Notes: generated from the letters alone by a model not told the origin. 64,000 nucleotides of DNA from Paraspadella gotoi (GCA_051294375.1 CM119264.1:31501477-31565476), one strand, 5' to 3'. Positions 19,851 through 33,905 are shown, counted from the stretch's first letter. Numbers and translations are program-made.

Positions 19851-21785
19851 TAAAAAATACAAGCTTTCATTTTGTAACATATGTTGTTGAGAAAAAGATG
19901 AAGGAAATAACAGAACAGCAGAGAGAAAAATCCTGCTAACTAATGCATCATAAATTGGAAGATAAATTTGATATATCAAATGTGTCTTTATACAATCAAG
20001 AAACTGAGATTTGTCGTTTTCTTGTAAATCAATCGTTCAGAAAGTTTGGATTAAAATACTTTTATTTTCGGGAGGCCTATGGATAGTGGGAGGTTGTCAT
20101 TAATTATTCTTTAAAAAAGCACATTCAATAACCTTGATTTATATTTAGTATTTTAAATTTAATACCACATCTTTTTAGTACATTTTTTTTAATTCTCATT
20201 TTTCCCGAAAAATTTACGAGATTTTTTCTTCCAAATTCCAACATTTTCTTTCATTCGAGTTTTGGGTCTTTTTTTCCAAAAACGCCCCATTTCTGGTCCT
20301 TAATCACTAAACTTAAATTCAATATTAATATTTAATTAGTTCCTGTTATTAAAACCATAATCCTTCATCTAATATCTACCCTAATTCCTAATCCTAATCT
20401 CTAAAAAAATTCTGTGATGCCAGGGTTTGGTCTGTTTAAGATAAACATTTAAAATATACCTTTAAATTATAAGATAAGCAACAATGAAGGATCACCATAT
20501 GGTGATGGCTCGCCTATACCTGGATATTGGGATTAAAGTGCTGAAATCCATGAAGGGTATAGGTTCCCAACTGATGACCTTCCCATTGTATAAACATAAA
20601 AGATAAAAAATATTCAAAAACTAAAAAATTAAAAAGTAGGATAAAAAAAATAAAATTTGGGTGAGATATTTTGGTCTCACGCTCGCGAAGGCAAACATTC
20701 GAACGTTGCCCGTTCCGACTGTCTTAACATGGGCCCGAATAGAAAAGACTTTTCTTATTTTATTGTGAAACTTTATTAGTCAAAATCCTACCGGAGACTT
20801 TTAAAAACGGGTTTTCGAAGCGGGTACAACGTTTGAGCTCTGAAGAGAAACTAAAAACGTATCGCGAGCTCTCACGAAAGTAAAAATAATCAAAATGGTC
20901 ACTTTAAATAGTGGTCATTTTAAAATGACCTGAACGAGTCTTTAGAGAGAAAAGGATGATTTATTATTATTAATTTTTATTAAAGTATTTTAAAATTATA
21001 TTTATGACATAAAGGTGCCCCTATAGACCTTTCCTTAGTATGTATCCCTATCAGAACATACAATTCTACATGGTAGTCTTATCCCTATTGGTAAAAAAAT
21101 CATATATAACGTTGGTCCCCCCACAAAAAATTATCCATTCCCACCCCTTTCTGTAATTCTGTTCAGCCTCTTAGATATTATGATTTTTCATTAATGACTT
21201 TCTAACAGAAATTATGTGTGATATCTATTAGAAAACTAGGACAGATAGTAATCTAACCTTGTGTTGTATAGATGCTCCCTCTATTTCCAGAAGACAACAC
21301 TGACTTCCCCTTCCCAAATGGAATTATTAGAAAAATAAAACATTTTTAAAAAAGAAAGCAATATATATTTGATTAAATAATATAGATTAAATACTAAATC
21401 CTTCATAGAATATAACAATAGAAAATAGTGAAACAAGTAATTTGCAAATTTTCATAATCTTATAACATGAAAACTAACTTAATTTCAAATTTGAAATGAA
21501 ATGTGGCGTTCTGAGAAAATAAGGCCCGCGTGCTTTCCATAAAAAAAGTTATGAACTAAATCTTTTCCACTTTTAAACTTTTATGAGTCGCGAAATTTTT
21601 TTCTTGTTTTATTTATAACTTGAAAAATGATGTTCTGAGCATTTTTTTTATTTTAGGCTCTATCTTTTTTTAATTTCTTTTTTTCTCTTTATCTTTGTTT
21701 CTTTTTTCTTTTTTTCTATTTCTACTTTTTTCTATCTCTCTTTCTGTCTTTCTTTCTCATATTTCACTCTTGAGGGATTACTGCC
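19851..21785. other. AT-rich intron DNA, nothing recognised
   Basis: About 1.9 kb without clear repeats, coding frames or splice-flanked open frames. The only longer simple stretch is T/C-rich at 21660-21770. Confidence 0.45.
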
Positions 21786-21861
21786 AGGAGAAACTTTTTA
21801 TGATGTGAATTAATTTTTTTTTCCCGAATGGCGAAGTTGACTGAGTTAGAAACCTGCGAGC

Positions 21862-22031
21862 TGTCTCTCTCTCTCTCTCTCTCTCTCNNNNNNNNNNNNN
21901 NNNNNNNNNNNNTCATCTCTCTCTTCTCTCTCTCATCTCTCTCTCTCTCTCTTTTTTTTTTCTTTCTCTCTCTTGCTCGGTCGCTCTCTTCCTCTCCTTC
22001 CCTCCTCCTTCTCTACTCTCTCTCTCTCTCT

Positions 22032-22064
<33 letters not shown>

Positions 22065-22080
22065 CTCTTTCTCTCGTCTT

Positions 22081-22113
<33 letters not shown>

Positions 22114-22140
22114 CTTTCTCTCTCTTTCTCTCTCTCTTCT

Positions 22141-22171
<31 letters not shown>

Positions 22172-22200
22172 TCTCTCTCTCTCATCTCTCTCTTTCTTTT
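21862..22200. repeat. CT/T polypyrimidine tract with 25-N gap
   Basis: CT runs and a poly-T stretch, with a 25-N gap at 21888-21912. ORFs are low-complexity artefacts. Confidence 0.9.
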
Positions 22201-23360
22201 CATCAGCATATTTTGTTAAAACAATACTACAAAACTCCAAAACCCATAGCAAATTCTATTTTCCATTTTAATGTTTTCACATCTGTTTTCTTTTTAGCTT
22301 CGATTTTAATAAATATAAAAGATCGCCTTTCGCGGACGACGACGACGACGACGACACGAGCACATGACGATGACTACGATGACGATGACGACGACGACGA
22401 CGTCGACGTCGACGACGACGACGATGACGACGATGACGACGACGATGACGATGACGATGACGATGACGACGTCGGACAACGACGACGACGACGACAATGA
22501 CGACGACAACGATGACGACGACGACATCGTTGTTTCATTCGTGATTTATTTTTCTCTTCGATATTTTGTTTTCTTTTATTTGTTTTTTTCTTTTCATTTC
22601 TTCCTCGATATTTGATCTCCAGTTCTCTGTTTTTGTTATTAGTTGTTGTTGTTTGTAAATTCTGTCTAACCTTAACTGTCACCACGACAGTCTTATTTTT
22701 TAAATAGGGTCATCTGAGTTTATTTTTTTAGTAATAGTTTTTTTTATTTTTATCAGAATTTTAAATATAGATATGTATTTTATTTTTGTAAGGGTAGCCG
22801 CACTCAAAACGAAAATTTATACATTTTTAAGTATACTTTCAATGGAAAACATTTTTTTAATTTAATTTTTAAATATTTATTTATAGATAGAATTTTTTTT
22901 AATTTTCATATTTAAGACCAGATTCAGATAGCACATAAAAGTTGTCTACACGAAGTATAATTCTTTTTTAAAATTGTTTGATAAGTATGTCAAAAATAAG
23001 AAAAACAGTTAAAAAATCGTCATTATCATTCATCTTTCGATGATTTTATCAGTTTTTTTTAGAATTTAATGAGAAAATCTAAAAAATTTTCAAAAGCTGT
23101 AATTATATTTCTTTATTTAAACTTATTATGCTCAATCAAAATCCATCAAAACATTTTAAGATTTCATATTTATTTTCTTTTTTTCGTAATTTAATAATTT
23201 TAATTAGGCTAGTACACCTCAGAAGAAGCATTTTTGACAAAAAATATATATGCCTGTGATAGATTTTTAAACGCTGTATATATTAGCATTTAAATTTCAT
23301 CGGTAATGGCTATTTTTAGCTTTGATTGCTATTATTCTTAACTTTCTTTTTTTATTTTGT
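22187..23360. repeat. 1.17-kb tandem duplication, copy 1
   Basis: Starts catcagcatattttgttaaa, passes through (GAC/GAT)n at about 22334-22525 and ends in AT-rich DNA. It matches 23361-24529 with small indels throughout. Confidence 0.85.
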
Positions 23361-23503
23361 CTCTCTTTCTTTTCATCAGCATATTTTGTTAAAACAATAC
23401 TACAAAACTCCAAAACCCATAGCAAATTCTATTTTCCATTTTAATGTTTTCACATCTGTTTTCTTTTTAGCTTCGATTTTAATAAATATAAAAGAATCGC
23501 CTT

Positions 23504-23534
<31 letters not shown>

Positions 23535-24529
23535 CGCATGACGATGACTACGATGACGATGCACGACGACGACGACGTCGACGTCGACGACGACGACGAT
23601 GACGGACGATGACGACGACGATGACGATGACGATGACGATGACGACGTCGACAACGACGACGACGACGACAATGACGACAACGATGACGACGACGACATC
23701 GTTGTTTCATTCGTGATTTATTTTTCTCTTCGATATTTTGTTTCTTTTATTTGTTTTTTTCTTTTCATTTCTTCCTCGATATTTGATCTCCAGTTCTCTG
23801 TTGTTGTTATTATTGTTGTTGTTATTTGTAAATTCTGTCTAACCTTAACTGTCACCACGACAGTCTTATTTTTTAAATAGGGTCATCTGAGTGCTATTTT
23901 TTTTAGTAATAGTTTTTTTATTTTTTATCAGAATTTTAAATATAGATATGTATTTTATTTTTAGTAAGGGTAGCCGCACTCAAAACGAAAATTTATACAT
24001 TTTTAAGTATACTTTCAATGGAAAACATTTTTTAATTTAATTTTTAAATATTTATTTATAGATAGAATTTTTTTTTAAATTTTCAATTTTAAGACCAGAT
24101 TCAGATAGCACATAAAAGTTGTCTACACGAAGTATAATTCTTTTTTAAAAATTGTTTGATAAGTATGTCAAAAATAAGAAAAACAGTAAAAAATCGTCAT
24201 TATCATCATCTTTCGATGATTTTATCAGTTTTTTTTAGAATTTTAATGAGAAAATCTAAAAAATTTCAAAAGCTGTAATTATATTTCTTATTTAACTTAT
24301 TATGCTCAATCAAAATCCATCAAAACATTTTAAGATTTCAATTTATTTTCTTTTTTTCGTAATTTAATAATTTTAATTAGGCTAGTACCCTCAGAAGAAG
24401 CATTTTTGACAAAAATATATATGCTCGTGATAGATTATTTAAACGCTGTATATATTAGCATTTAAATTTCATCGGTAATGGCTATTTTTAGCTTTGATTC
24501 TATTTATCATTAACTTTCTTTTTTTATTT
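23361..24529. repeat. 1.17-kb tandem duplication, copy 2
   Basis: Second copy directly adjacent to the first, including the (GAC)n array at about 23508-23698. Differences are mainly one-base indels and homopolymer lengths. Confidence 0.85.
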
Positions 24530-24688
24530 TTGAACAATTTTTTTAATAATTATTTTTTCTAATTTGCTTATTTTGTTTTATATTTAGTTGTTTTTTTGTT
24601 TTTTTTTGTTGTTGTTTTTCTGATTCTAAGCAAACTAAGTTTCTTTCGAATCAGCGAATTCTCTCGCTTCTCTCGGATCTCTTCACCT

Positions 24689-24689
<1 letters not shown>

Positions 24690-24722
<33 letters not shown>

Positions 24723-24939
24723 NNNNNNNNNNNNNNNNNNNNNNNNNNNNNNNNNNNNNNNNNNNNNNNNNNNNNNNNNNNNNNNNNNNNNNNNNNNNNN
24801 NNNNNNNNNNNNNNNNNNNNNNNNNNNNNNNNNNNNNNNNNNNNNNNNNNNNNNNNNNNNNNNNNNNNNNNNNNNNNNNNNNNNNNNNNNNNNNNNNNNN
24901 NNNNNNNNNNNNNNNNNNNNNNNNNNNNNNNNNNNNNNN

Positions 24940-24970
<31 letters not shown>
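24690..24970. repeat. CT tract with 217-N gap
   Basis: (CT)n on both sides of the gap 24723-24939; the true tract is probably longer than shown. Confidence 0.9.
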
Positions 24971-24973
<3 letters not shown>

Positions 24974-25039
24974 TTTCCTTTTTCTCAAATGAATCGGAAG
25001 AAAGTCGATGACAAAAGAGAAGAGGGAAAGGAAGGAAGC

Positions 25040-25130
25040 AGTGGCCAAAAAAAGCAAGCATTATCAAAAAGGAGCAAGCATTAGCAAAGAGAAACAAGCA
25101 TTATCAAAGAGAGGCAAGCTTTGGCACTTG
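25040..25130. repeat. 18-19 bp tandem repeat agcaagcattatcaaagag
   Basis: About five units, the last diverged. Short ORFs across it are not genes. Confidence 0.75.
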
Positions 25131-25860
25131 ATAAACTTGACAGTGGAGAAAATAAAAGAAAAAACCTATAATAGTATGAGTCATTGTAAAAATTGTGAAA
25201 ATTGTGGTTATTGCGTGAACGAGAACATTAAAAAATTAAATATAAAAAATGATAAAAAGGAATAAGTAAAAACATAATAAATAATATGAAGTTTATGAAC
25301 TAATAAATACAAACATAATGAATAGTATTATTTTGTAAACATGAGCATTTAAACAAAAGATGATTTAGAGATAAACGATTTCATTCTGACTTTTTTAAGA
25401 AATTTTTAAAAAATCGTGAAAACTGAAAAATGCAAATTAGAAAAAAAATGCCTCAGCTGATCACAACCTTAATTTCCAGGCTTTATTCTCTACGGTGATG
25501 TGAGCTCATTTTTTGTGAAGAAAATAAATAGTGAGGAAAAGAGACAAATATGTGCGCATATACGAGAGACGAGAGAGAGATGAGAAGAAAGAGATGGGTA
25601 CGAGGTGCCGTCATCGCGACGAGAGGACCGACGCTCTCCCGGCCATCAGCTGGGCCATGATGATCGGAGAGAAGATGACGTGAAGAGAGAGGATTGAGGG
25701 AAAGGAGAGCAAACGACGAGAGAGATAACTGAGTAGAGAAAACGAGGAAGTGAAGAGACGAGAGATCGAGAGAGACGAGGGAGCGCAGGAGAGGACCGGC
25801 ATAGAGAGGATCGAGAGAGAGAGAAGAGAGAAAGAGAGGAAAGAGGAAGAGAGAGCGAGA
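25131..25860. other. AT-rich then purine-rich intron DNA
   Basis: No gene is seen. 25560-25860 is GA-rich with occasional GC-rich words. Confidence 0.4.
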
Positions 25861-28800
25861 ATTTCCTCAGGGTCTGAAAGGTGTTATATGGAATGCATTG
25901 TAAATTCTCTATGCGCTAAACGACGCGGCGGGCTGTTGCGATGAAAAAACAAAAATAAACAGAACAAAAAAAAACAACAAGAAGAAAAAAAAAAAAACCA
26001 CAAAGAAAAAACCGAAGAAAGGAAAAAACAAAACCGATTAAAAAATCTGGACAAATCCCACTAAGAAGAGGAAAGATAGAACAAAAGAAAAAAGAGGGGA
26101 AGAAAAGACAATGCTAAGGGAGCAAACAAGCTATCGGCAGTACTAAGAGACAACATACGGAGAGAAGAGAGAAAGAAAAGCCTGGGACCGCGATAAGAAA
26201 GAAAGAAAAAAGAAAAATAAAGCAAACAAAAAATCCACCGCTTGAACCTATCTGACAAAATCTTGACGAGAAATCAGAATATGAAAAACAATATAACTAC
26301 AATGGTAGACATATTTTTAGAATCCAAGGGCAAAACTGTTCTTTCTTACCTAAGATTGTAAACCCATGACACCGACACAATTTAATAAAAAAAAAATGTT
26401 GGCTGTCCCAACGTTATTCATGTCCTGAGATCACAACTACTACTCCGTGACTCTAAAAATTTTATCTAACTTTGTGTCTATATTATTACATGATATTACA
26501 TTTTACTATTTTATCCTCAATCAAATTTAATTTTTAACGCTATACTACGGTCAACTCGTCTAGCCTCGTGTCTCTCAAATCTTGAGCCTGTTTTCCCATA
26601 AAGAAAAGACAGACTGAGTGCAAGTAAACAGACCGGTGGAGAGAGACAGAGAGACAGACCGGACGGAGAGTTGATCGACCGAGTGACAGACCCGACGGAT
26701 GAGACAACAGGAAACGAGACAATTTCCCTTATGTGGCTCCACATCTTAATGGTGGATCAGAATTGCGCAGCCCTTCATAAAAGAACAAAAAGATATTTCC
26801 AATACTGATGATCTCTCGTCGCTCTCTCGCTCCTCTCGTCTCTCTCTCTCTCTTCCTCTCTCTCTCTCTCCTTCTCTTCTCTCTCTTCCTCTCTCCTCTC
26901 TCCTCCCGATATGTTTTCTTTTATATCGTTTTCCTACTCTCTTATGCTTTTTCCCTTTTTACAACTTTGGAGCCAAAAAGTTTTTATCCGCTTTATTGTT
27001 TTATTCTCTTTATTTCTTATTTACGTTTCTCTTATTCTTTATATTTCCTCCTCTCCTTCTTTTTCTTTTAATATTCTTTTAGTTTCTTCTTCTTCTTTTT
27101 TTTTTGCGTCTCCATCACTTTCTTTTATATTCTTTCTTTTTTCCTTTTTTTTCTCCTTATTTTTCAACCTCTTTTTAGTCGGATCAGCTGCTTCAGGCCA
27201 GATCCCGACTCCTATAACTCACTTTTCGTTCCGTCAGTCCGCCTCAGCCTCCGCCCAACCTCAATATGCGGTGTGTCGGGCACTCCTACTTATATCATGT
27301 CAGAACATTGAATTATGATAAATATGCAAAAAAAAAACGATGTTCGTCCATCTACGTCTGTTCATCTGTCCGTCTCGTTCCATGCCGTTCTCCGTACGTT
27401 CGTCCGTCTGTCCGGCCGTGCTGATGGCTGTCCGTCCGTCCGTCCGTCCCATCTTAGCAAAAACAAACACCAATTACTTCGTGATTGGATGGATGGAATT
27501 GGAATGAAACTTGTGTGTGGGTAGGAATAGTGTGCTGATTGAGCTCGATATGAAGTTTCGATGGATCGTCCGAGTGAAAATGAATTTACATGGAAAAAAA
27601 AAAAAATATTATTAACACTATTTGAACACCAATTACTCATGAGTGGATGGGGCGATTGACTTGAAATTTTGTATTTGCGTAGAAAAGTGAAGATGTGCTG
27701 ATTAAACTGGAAATCAAGTTTCGATGGAATCGTTGAGTGGAAATGAGCTTAAATTGAAAAAAACAAAAACAAAATATTTCACTAATTGATTATGCTTCTT
27801 TTTCTATTTATTTTAATGTAAATGCAAGATTTATTAATTAATCAAATAATTAATCACGTAATTCATGAATTAGTCAGTTAATTAATCATTAATTAAATTA
27901 ATCAGTCAATTAAATCAATCAAAACAAACATTTCTGTATCAAATTAATAAATTAATTTCCTAATTAATTTATTTAAAAACTTGAATAATTAATTAAATTA
28001 ATTAAATAATTAATTAACTTGATATTAATTATTAATTAACTATTAATTAATTATTTACCATTAATGATCGTGGGCAGATCCGACATTGTTTGTTCAAACT
28101 TGTTTTTAATTTTTTTGCGTATAATTTTTCAATGTTTTAATGCTTTTAATATTTAAACCTTCAATCACTATAATTTTGACTTAACAAACTTAGATTCTCT
28201 TACTCATTATAAACTAAGACGCAAAGAAAAGATTGGTTGTGCGAGCAAAAAAGAAACCAAAAGCGAAAAAATTTGGGGAGAGATCAATATTTCAGAGCTG
28301 TCGTCGTTGTCGTCGTCATTGTCGTCGTCATCGTTGTCGTCGTCGGTTGTCCGTCGTCATAGTCGCCGTCGTCACTGACAAAATCCAAAGAAAAAAAATA
28401 AACAAAAAAAAAGAAAAAAAAGAAAGAAAAAAAAAGACTGAAATTCGTTTCATCCAAAGAAAAAACAAGGAATTTTCTCTCTAGTATAAGTTCTGTGACA
28501 GAGAGAGGAGAGGAGAGAGAGAGAGAGAGAGAGAGATGGAGGAGAGAGAGAGAGTCTAGGCCTCTGACAGTATTTTCCTTTTTTTTTTTTCTTTTTTATC
28601 TCACATTAGTTTATTTTATTCTCCATTTTTTATTCTTCTTTTTCTTTTTCTCAGACTTTTTTCTATTTCTGTTTCAAACAAGAAATCTTTTTATGTTTGC
28701 GCCGCGCTGTTCTCGCGGCGAGCTGATCTATAAGTCACTTTTCGGTCCGGTCGATCGGTCAGTTAACAATCTATCTTCCGCATCATTTGCTATTTTAAAT

Positions 28801-30049
28801 ACTTACAACTTTTAGTAATACTCACTATAATATTATGGTAGAAAGTTTATATACCACTGCAAGACAATGCCTTATGAATGCGCAGCTATTATAGTAACTA
28901 AAGTGATATGCAGTCACGTGATGATTAAAAGTAGCATATTTTGGGTATATTCTAGTTTAGCTTTACTTATAATTACTTTACAGATAAATGATCGTACCAA
29001 TACATTATTAGTTATGAAATTCATAACATCAGTGCAGCTCAAACACCATTATTAAACATTGACGATTCTTCCTTTTCCCTTTAATTTTTTCTTTCTTTTT
29101 TTCTCTTTTTTTTCCTTTATCTTTCTGTCTTTCGTTTCCTTTTAATTTTTTCCTTTATCTTTTTTCTTTTCTATTTTTCCTTTTCTTTTTTCTTTTCTTT
29201 TTCTTCTTTATTTTTCTTCTTTTCCTTTTTCTTTTGTCTTCTTTTCTTTTTCCGTTTCTCTATTTCTTATTCTTTTTTCATTTTCCTTTTCTTTCCTTTT
29301 GCCTTATTCCTTTACTTTATTTTTCACTTTTTCTATATTCTTATTTATTTTTTCTATTTACCCTTTATTTTCTTTTCTTTTTTTCCCTTTTTCCTTTTTA
29401 TTTCTCCTCCTTACGTGATTCCTTTCCCCAACTGACTCCTTATTTTTGACACTTTTCCGCAAATCGTAAACAAAACAGCTTTTTTCTCAAAAAGATGAAG
29501 AAAGAATCAGCAAAAATATCTTCTTCCTTTCTCGATTTTGTCTCAGCTTGACCTTCAACCCCATTGACCTTATCTCTTTGACCCTTATATCAGCCGCTCG
29601 ATTCTGATCCTCAAGCTTTGACACTAACCTCCACGTATGACCTTAACTCAGTATTGACCACCTAACCCGACAGTTGAGACCTGACCCTGCCAGCTTAACT
29701 TGCTATCTTCAGTTTTGACCTCTGCTTCAGCGTTGACCTTTACCTCAGCTTAACCTGTAATAAGCTGACGTCGACCTCCGTTGACCTGACCCTCAGTCTA
29801 AAAACGCTTTACTTCAGCTTGACCCTAACCCTCAGCTGACCTTACCTTCAGTTGACCTTACCTCAGTGACCTTACCTCCGCGAGATAGGGATCTCGGGAA
29901 CTCTCTTAAGGTTTTTCATGTTAGCTTGAATAAAATTAGTTTGTTTTAAATTTATGCATCCTTTACTGGTTAATCTTCATGAATCTGACTTTGTCGTAAA
30001 TTGAACTGAGTATGCCAAGAGATTGACTCCACATAAACAGAGCACAGTA
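25861..30049. repeat. Large repeated block, copy A
   Basis: Corresponds to about 30108-33613 of copy B in the same order, but with far more insertions. For example the MITE hairpin at 27178 reads gtcggatcagctgcttcagg here against gtcggatctgctttcagcag in B. It ends at a 25-N gap directly followed by copy B. Contents: CT tract, reverse hairpin-ended MITE (27178-28084), GTC array (28300-28370), GA tract (28500-28552), T-rich tract (29060-29410) and a degraded 15-bp ttgacctnacctcag array (29550-29880). Confidence 0.8.
27178..28084 (-). mobile_element. Hairpin-ended MITE, reverse copy in block A
   Basis: Reverse-oriented full-length copy, with the hairpin end at the left and gggcagatccgac at the right. 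It includes the (CCGT)n run (27420-27450) and the AT-rich ttaattaa part (27830-28060). Its hairpin is interrupted by several inserted bases. Confidence 0.65.
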
Positions 30050-30074
30050 NNNNNNNNNNNNNNNNNNNNNNNNN
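30050..30074. other. Assembly gap (25 N) between copies A and B
   Basis: A fixed-size gap separates two blocks of the same content, which suggests unmerged overlapping contigs. Confidence 0.9.
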
Positions 30075-30110
<36 letters not shown>

Positions 30111-30656
30111 TCCTCGGGTCTGAAAGGTGTTAATGGGAGCATTTAAAATTCCTGCTGCGAGAAAAAACAAAAGAAAAAAACAAAAGAAAAAAACAAAAGA
30201 TAAAAATTTTGGAAGAAAAAAGAAAAATAAAGCAAAAATGAATTTGGATAAAAAATTAACTACAATTAATATTATTTTTAAAGGAAAAACTGTTTTACCT
30301 AAATTGTAAACATGACGAAAGAATTTAAAAAATGTATAACAATGCTCATTATAAATTTAATTTTATCTAATTTAATTAATTAATTAATTAATTAAATTAT
30401 CTAATCTAAAATTTAATTCGTACTCGTTTCGTCTCATTCTGGTTTTATCAATAAAAAAATGACAGACTGAGTGAGAAACAGACCGTGGGAGAGACAGAGA
30501 GACAGACCGAGAGAGTGACAGAGTGACAGACCGAGAGAGAAACAGAGAGACAGATTTTTCCCTTATGTGGCTCCACATCTTAATGGTGGATCAGAATTGC
30601 GCAGCCCTTCATAAAAGAACAAAAAGATATTTCCAATACTGTATGACTCTCTCTCG

Positions 30657-30709
<53 letters not shown>

Positions 30710-30970
30710 CTCCCGATATGTTTTCTTTATATCGTTTTCCTACTCTCTATGCTTTTTCCGTTTTTACAACTTTGGAGCAAAAGTTTTATCGCTTTATTGT
30801 TTTATTCTTTTATTTTCTTTAGTTTCTCTTTCTTTATATTTTCTCCTCTCCTTCTTTTTCTTTTAATATTCTTTAGTTTCTTCTTCTTTCTATTTTTTCG
30901 TCTCCATCACTTTCTTTTTATATTCTTTTCTTTTTTCTTTCTTTTTTTCTCCTTATTTCAACTCTTTTTA

Positions 30971-31823
30971 GTCGGATCTGCTTTCAGCAGATCCCGACTC
31001 TATAATTCACTTTGTCGGTCCGTCAGTCCGCCCCCTCAATATTGTCGGGCACTCACTTATATCATGTCAGAACATTGAATTATGATAAATTATGCAAAAA
31101 AAAACGATGTTCGTCCATCTGTCTGTTCATCCGTCCGTCCGTCCATCCTTCCGTACGTTCGTCCGTCCGTCGGCCGTCTGATGGCTGTCCGTCCGTCCGT
31201 CCGTCCCACCTTAGCAAAAAACACCAATTACTCGTGATTGGATGGATGGATTGGAATGAAACTTTGTGTGTGGGTAGGAAAGTGTGTGATTGAGCTGGAT
31301 ATGAAGTTTCGATGGAATCGTCCGAGTGAAAATGAATTTACATGGAAAAAAAAAAATATATTTAACTATTTGAACACCAATTACTCATGAGTGGATGGGG
31401 CGATTGACTTGAAATTTTGTATTTGCGTAGAAAAGTGTGTGATTAAACTGGAAATCAAGTTTCGATGGAATCGTTTGAGTGGAAATGAGTTTAAATTGAA
31501 AAAACAAATAACTTATTTCACTAATTGATTATGCTTCTTTTTCTATTTATTTTAAATGTAAATGCAAGATTTATTAATTAATCAAATAATTAATCAGTTA
31601 ATTCATCAATTAGTCAGTTAATTAATCATTAATTAATTAATCAGTCAATTAATCAATCAAAACAAACATTTCTGATCAAATTAATAAATTAATTTCCTAA
31701 TTAATTTATTTAAAAACTTGAATAAATTAATTATTAATTAATTAAATAATTAATTAACTTGAATTAATTATTAATTAACTATTAATTAATTATTTACCAT
31801 TAATGATCGTGGGCAGATCCGAC
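30971..31823 (-). mobile_element. Hairpin-ended MITE, reverse copy in block B
   Basis: Begins gtcggatctgctttcagcag and ends gtgggcagatccgac. It has the same block order as 19254-19850 reversed, but a longer AT-rich ttaattaa part. The (CCGT)n run is at about 31130-31205. Confidence 0.75.
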
Positions 31824-32222
31824 ATTGTTTGTTCAAACTTGTTTTTAATTTTTTTGGTATAATTTTTCAATGTTTAATGCTTTTAATATTTAAACCTTCA
31901 ATCATATAATTTTGACTAACAAACTTAGATTCTCTTACTCATTATAAACTAAGACGCAAAAGAAAAGATTTGGTTGTGAGACAAAAAAGAAACAAAAGCG
32001 AAAAATATTTGGGGAGAGATCAATATTTCAGAGCTGTCGTCGTTGTCGTCGTCATTGTCGTCGTCATCGTTGTCGTCGTCGTTGTCGTCGTCATAGTCGC
32101 CGTCGTCACTGACAAAATCCAAAGAAAAGTAAACAAATAAACAAAAAAGAAAGGAAAAAAAATACTAAAATTCGTTTCATCCAAAGAAAAAAAAAGGATT
32201 TTTCTCTCTAGTATAAGTCTGT

Positions 32223-32257
<35 letters not shown>

Positions 32258-33179
32258 TAGGCCTCTGACAGTATTTTCCTTTTTTTTATTTTTTTATTTT
32301 TTTCTTTTATCTCACATTAGTTTATTTTATTCTCCATTTTTTATTCTTCTTTTCTTTTCTCAGACTTTTTTCTATTTCTGTTTCAAACAAGAAATCTTTT
32401 TATGTTGCGCCGCGTGTTCTCGCGCAGCTGATCTATAAGTCACTTTTCGGTCGGTCGGTCGGTCAGTTTAACAATCTATCTTCCGCATCATTTGTTATTT
32501 TAAATACTTACAACTTTAGTAATACTGTATAATTATATGGTAGAAAGTTTATATACCATGAGACATGCTTATGAAATGCGCAGTATAGTAACTAAAGTGA
32601 TATGCAGTCACGTGATGTAAAAGTAGCATATTTTGGGTAATTCTAGTTTACTTTATTTAATACTTTACAGATAAATGATCGACCATAATTATAGTTATGA
32701 AATCATAACATCATGCAGCTCAACCCATTAAAATTGAGGATTCCTTTTTCCTTTAATTTTTTCTTTTCTTTTTTCTTTTTTTTTTCCTTTTCTTTTTTCT
32801 TTTTCGTTTTTCCTTTTATTTTTTCCTTTTCTTTTTTCTTTTTCTTTTTTCCTTTTCTTTTTTCTTTTTCTTTTTTCCTTTTATTTTTTCCTTTTCTTTT
32901 TCTTTTTTCCTTTTCTTTTTTCCTTTTCTTATTTCCTTTTCTTTTTTCATTTTCTTTTTTCCTTTTCTTTTTCCTTTACTTTTTTTTTCTTTTCTATTTT
33001 TATTTTTTCTTTTCTTTTTTTCTTTTCTTTTTTCCTTTTTTCTTTTTTATTTCTCCTCCCTAGTGATTTCCTTTCCCCAACTGACTCCTTATTTTTGACA
33101 CTTTTCCCAAATCGTAAACAAAACATTTTTTTTCTCAAAAAAGAGAAACGAATCAGCAAAAATATTTTTCCTTTCGATT

Positions 33180-33475
33180 TGACTCAGTTGACCTTAACCC
33201 AGTTGACCTTATCTCTGTTGACCTTATATCAGCTGATCTGACCTCAGTTGACCTAACCTCAGTTGACCTTAACTCAGTTGACCTAACCACAGTTGACCTG
33301 ACCTGAGTTAACTTTATCTCAGTTGACCTTGCTTCAGTTGACCTTACCTCAGTTAACCTTATATAAGCTGACGTGACCTCCGTTGACCTGACCTCAGTTA
33401 ACCTTATCTCAGTTGACCTAACCTCAGTTGACCTTACCTCAGTTGACCTTACCTCAGTTGACCTTACCTCCGGAG
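33180..33475. repeat. 15-bp minisatellite ttgaccttacctcag
   Basis: About 19 units. Each contains TGACCT (AGGTCA on the other strand), the nuclear-receptor half-site, at a 15-bp spacing. The same array is at 41468-41758, and a degraded form is at 29550-29880. The minus-strand ORF (EVRSTEVRST) is a repeat translation. Confidence 0.9.
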
Positions 33476-33619
33476 TAGATCTCGGGATTCTTAGGTTGTA
33501 CTTGAAAATTAGTTTGTTTAAATTTTGCATCTTAACTGTTATTTCTGATCTGACTTTAGTCGTAAATTGACTAGTATTGCCAAGAGATTGATAAACGAGA
33601 CAGTATGCTCTATTAAGAA

Positions 33620-33905
33620 AGTAAAAAAGGGGGCATGGCATAGCATGGGGCATGGGAATGTCTCAATGGAGGCATGGCATAGTAGGGGGCATGGGGAATG
33701 TCTCAATGGAGGCATGTCATAGTAGGGGGCATGGTGAATGTCTAAATAGGGGCATGCTATAGCATGGGGCATGAGGAATGTCTCAATGGAGGCATGGCAT
33801 AGTAGGGTGCATGGGGAATGTCTCAATGGAGGCATGGCATAGTATGTGGCATGGGGAATGTCTCAATGGAGGCATGGCATAGCATGAGGAATGTCTCAAT
33901 TGAGG
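33620..33905. repeat. 39-40 bp minisatellite with ggcatggcatag
   Basis: About 7 units built from gtctcaatggaggcatggca and tagtagggggcatggggaat. The same array occurs at about 41910-42135 with fewer or diverged units. Confidence 0.85.

Noticed and set aside
33153-33653. 166-codon minus-strand ORF with EVRST repeats
   Set aside because: Translation of a 15-bp minisatellite, whose period keeps one frame open.
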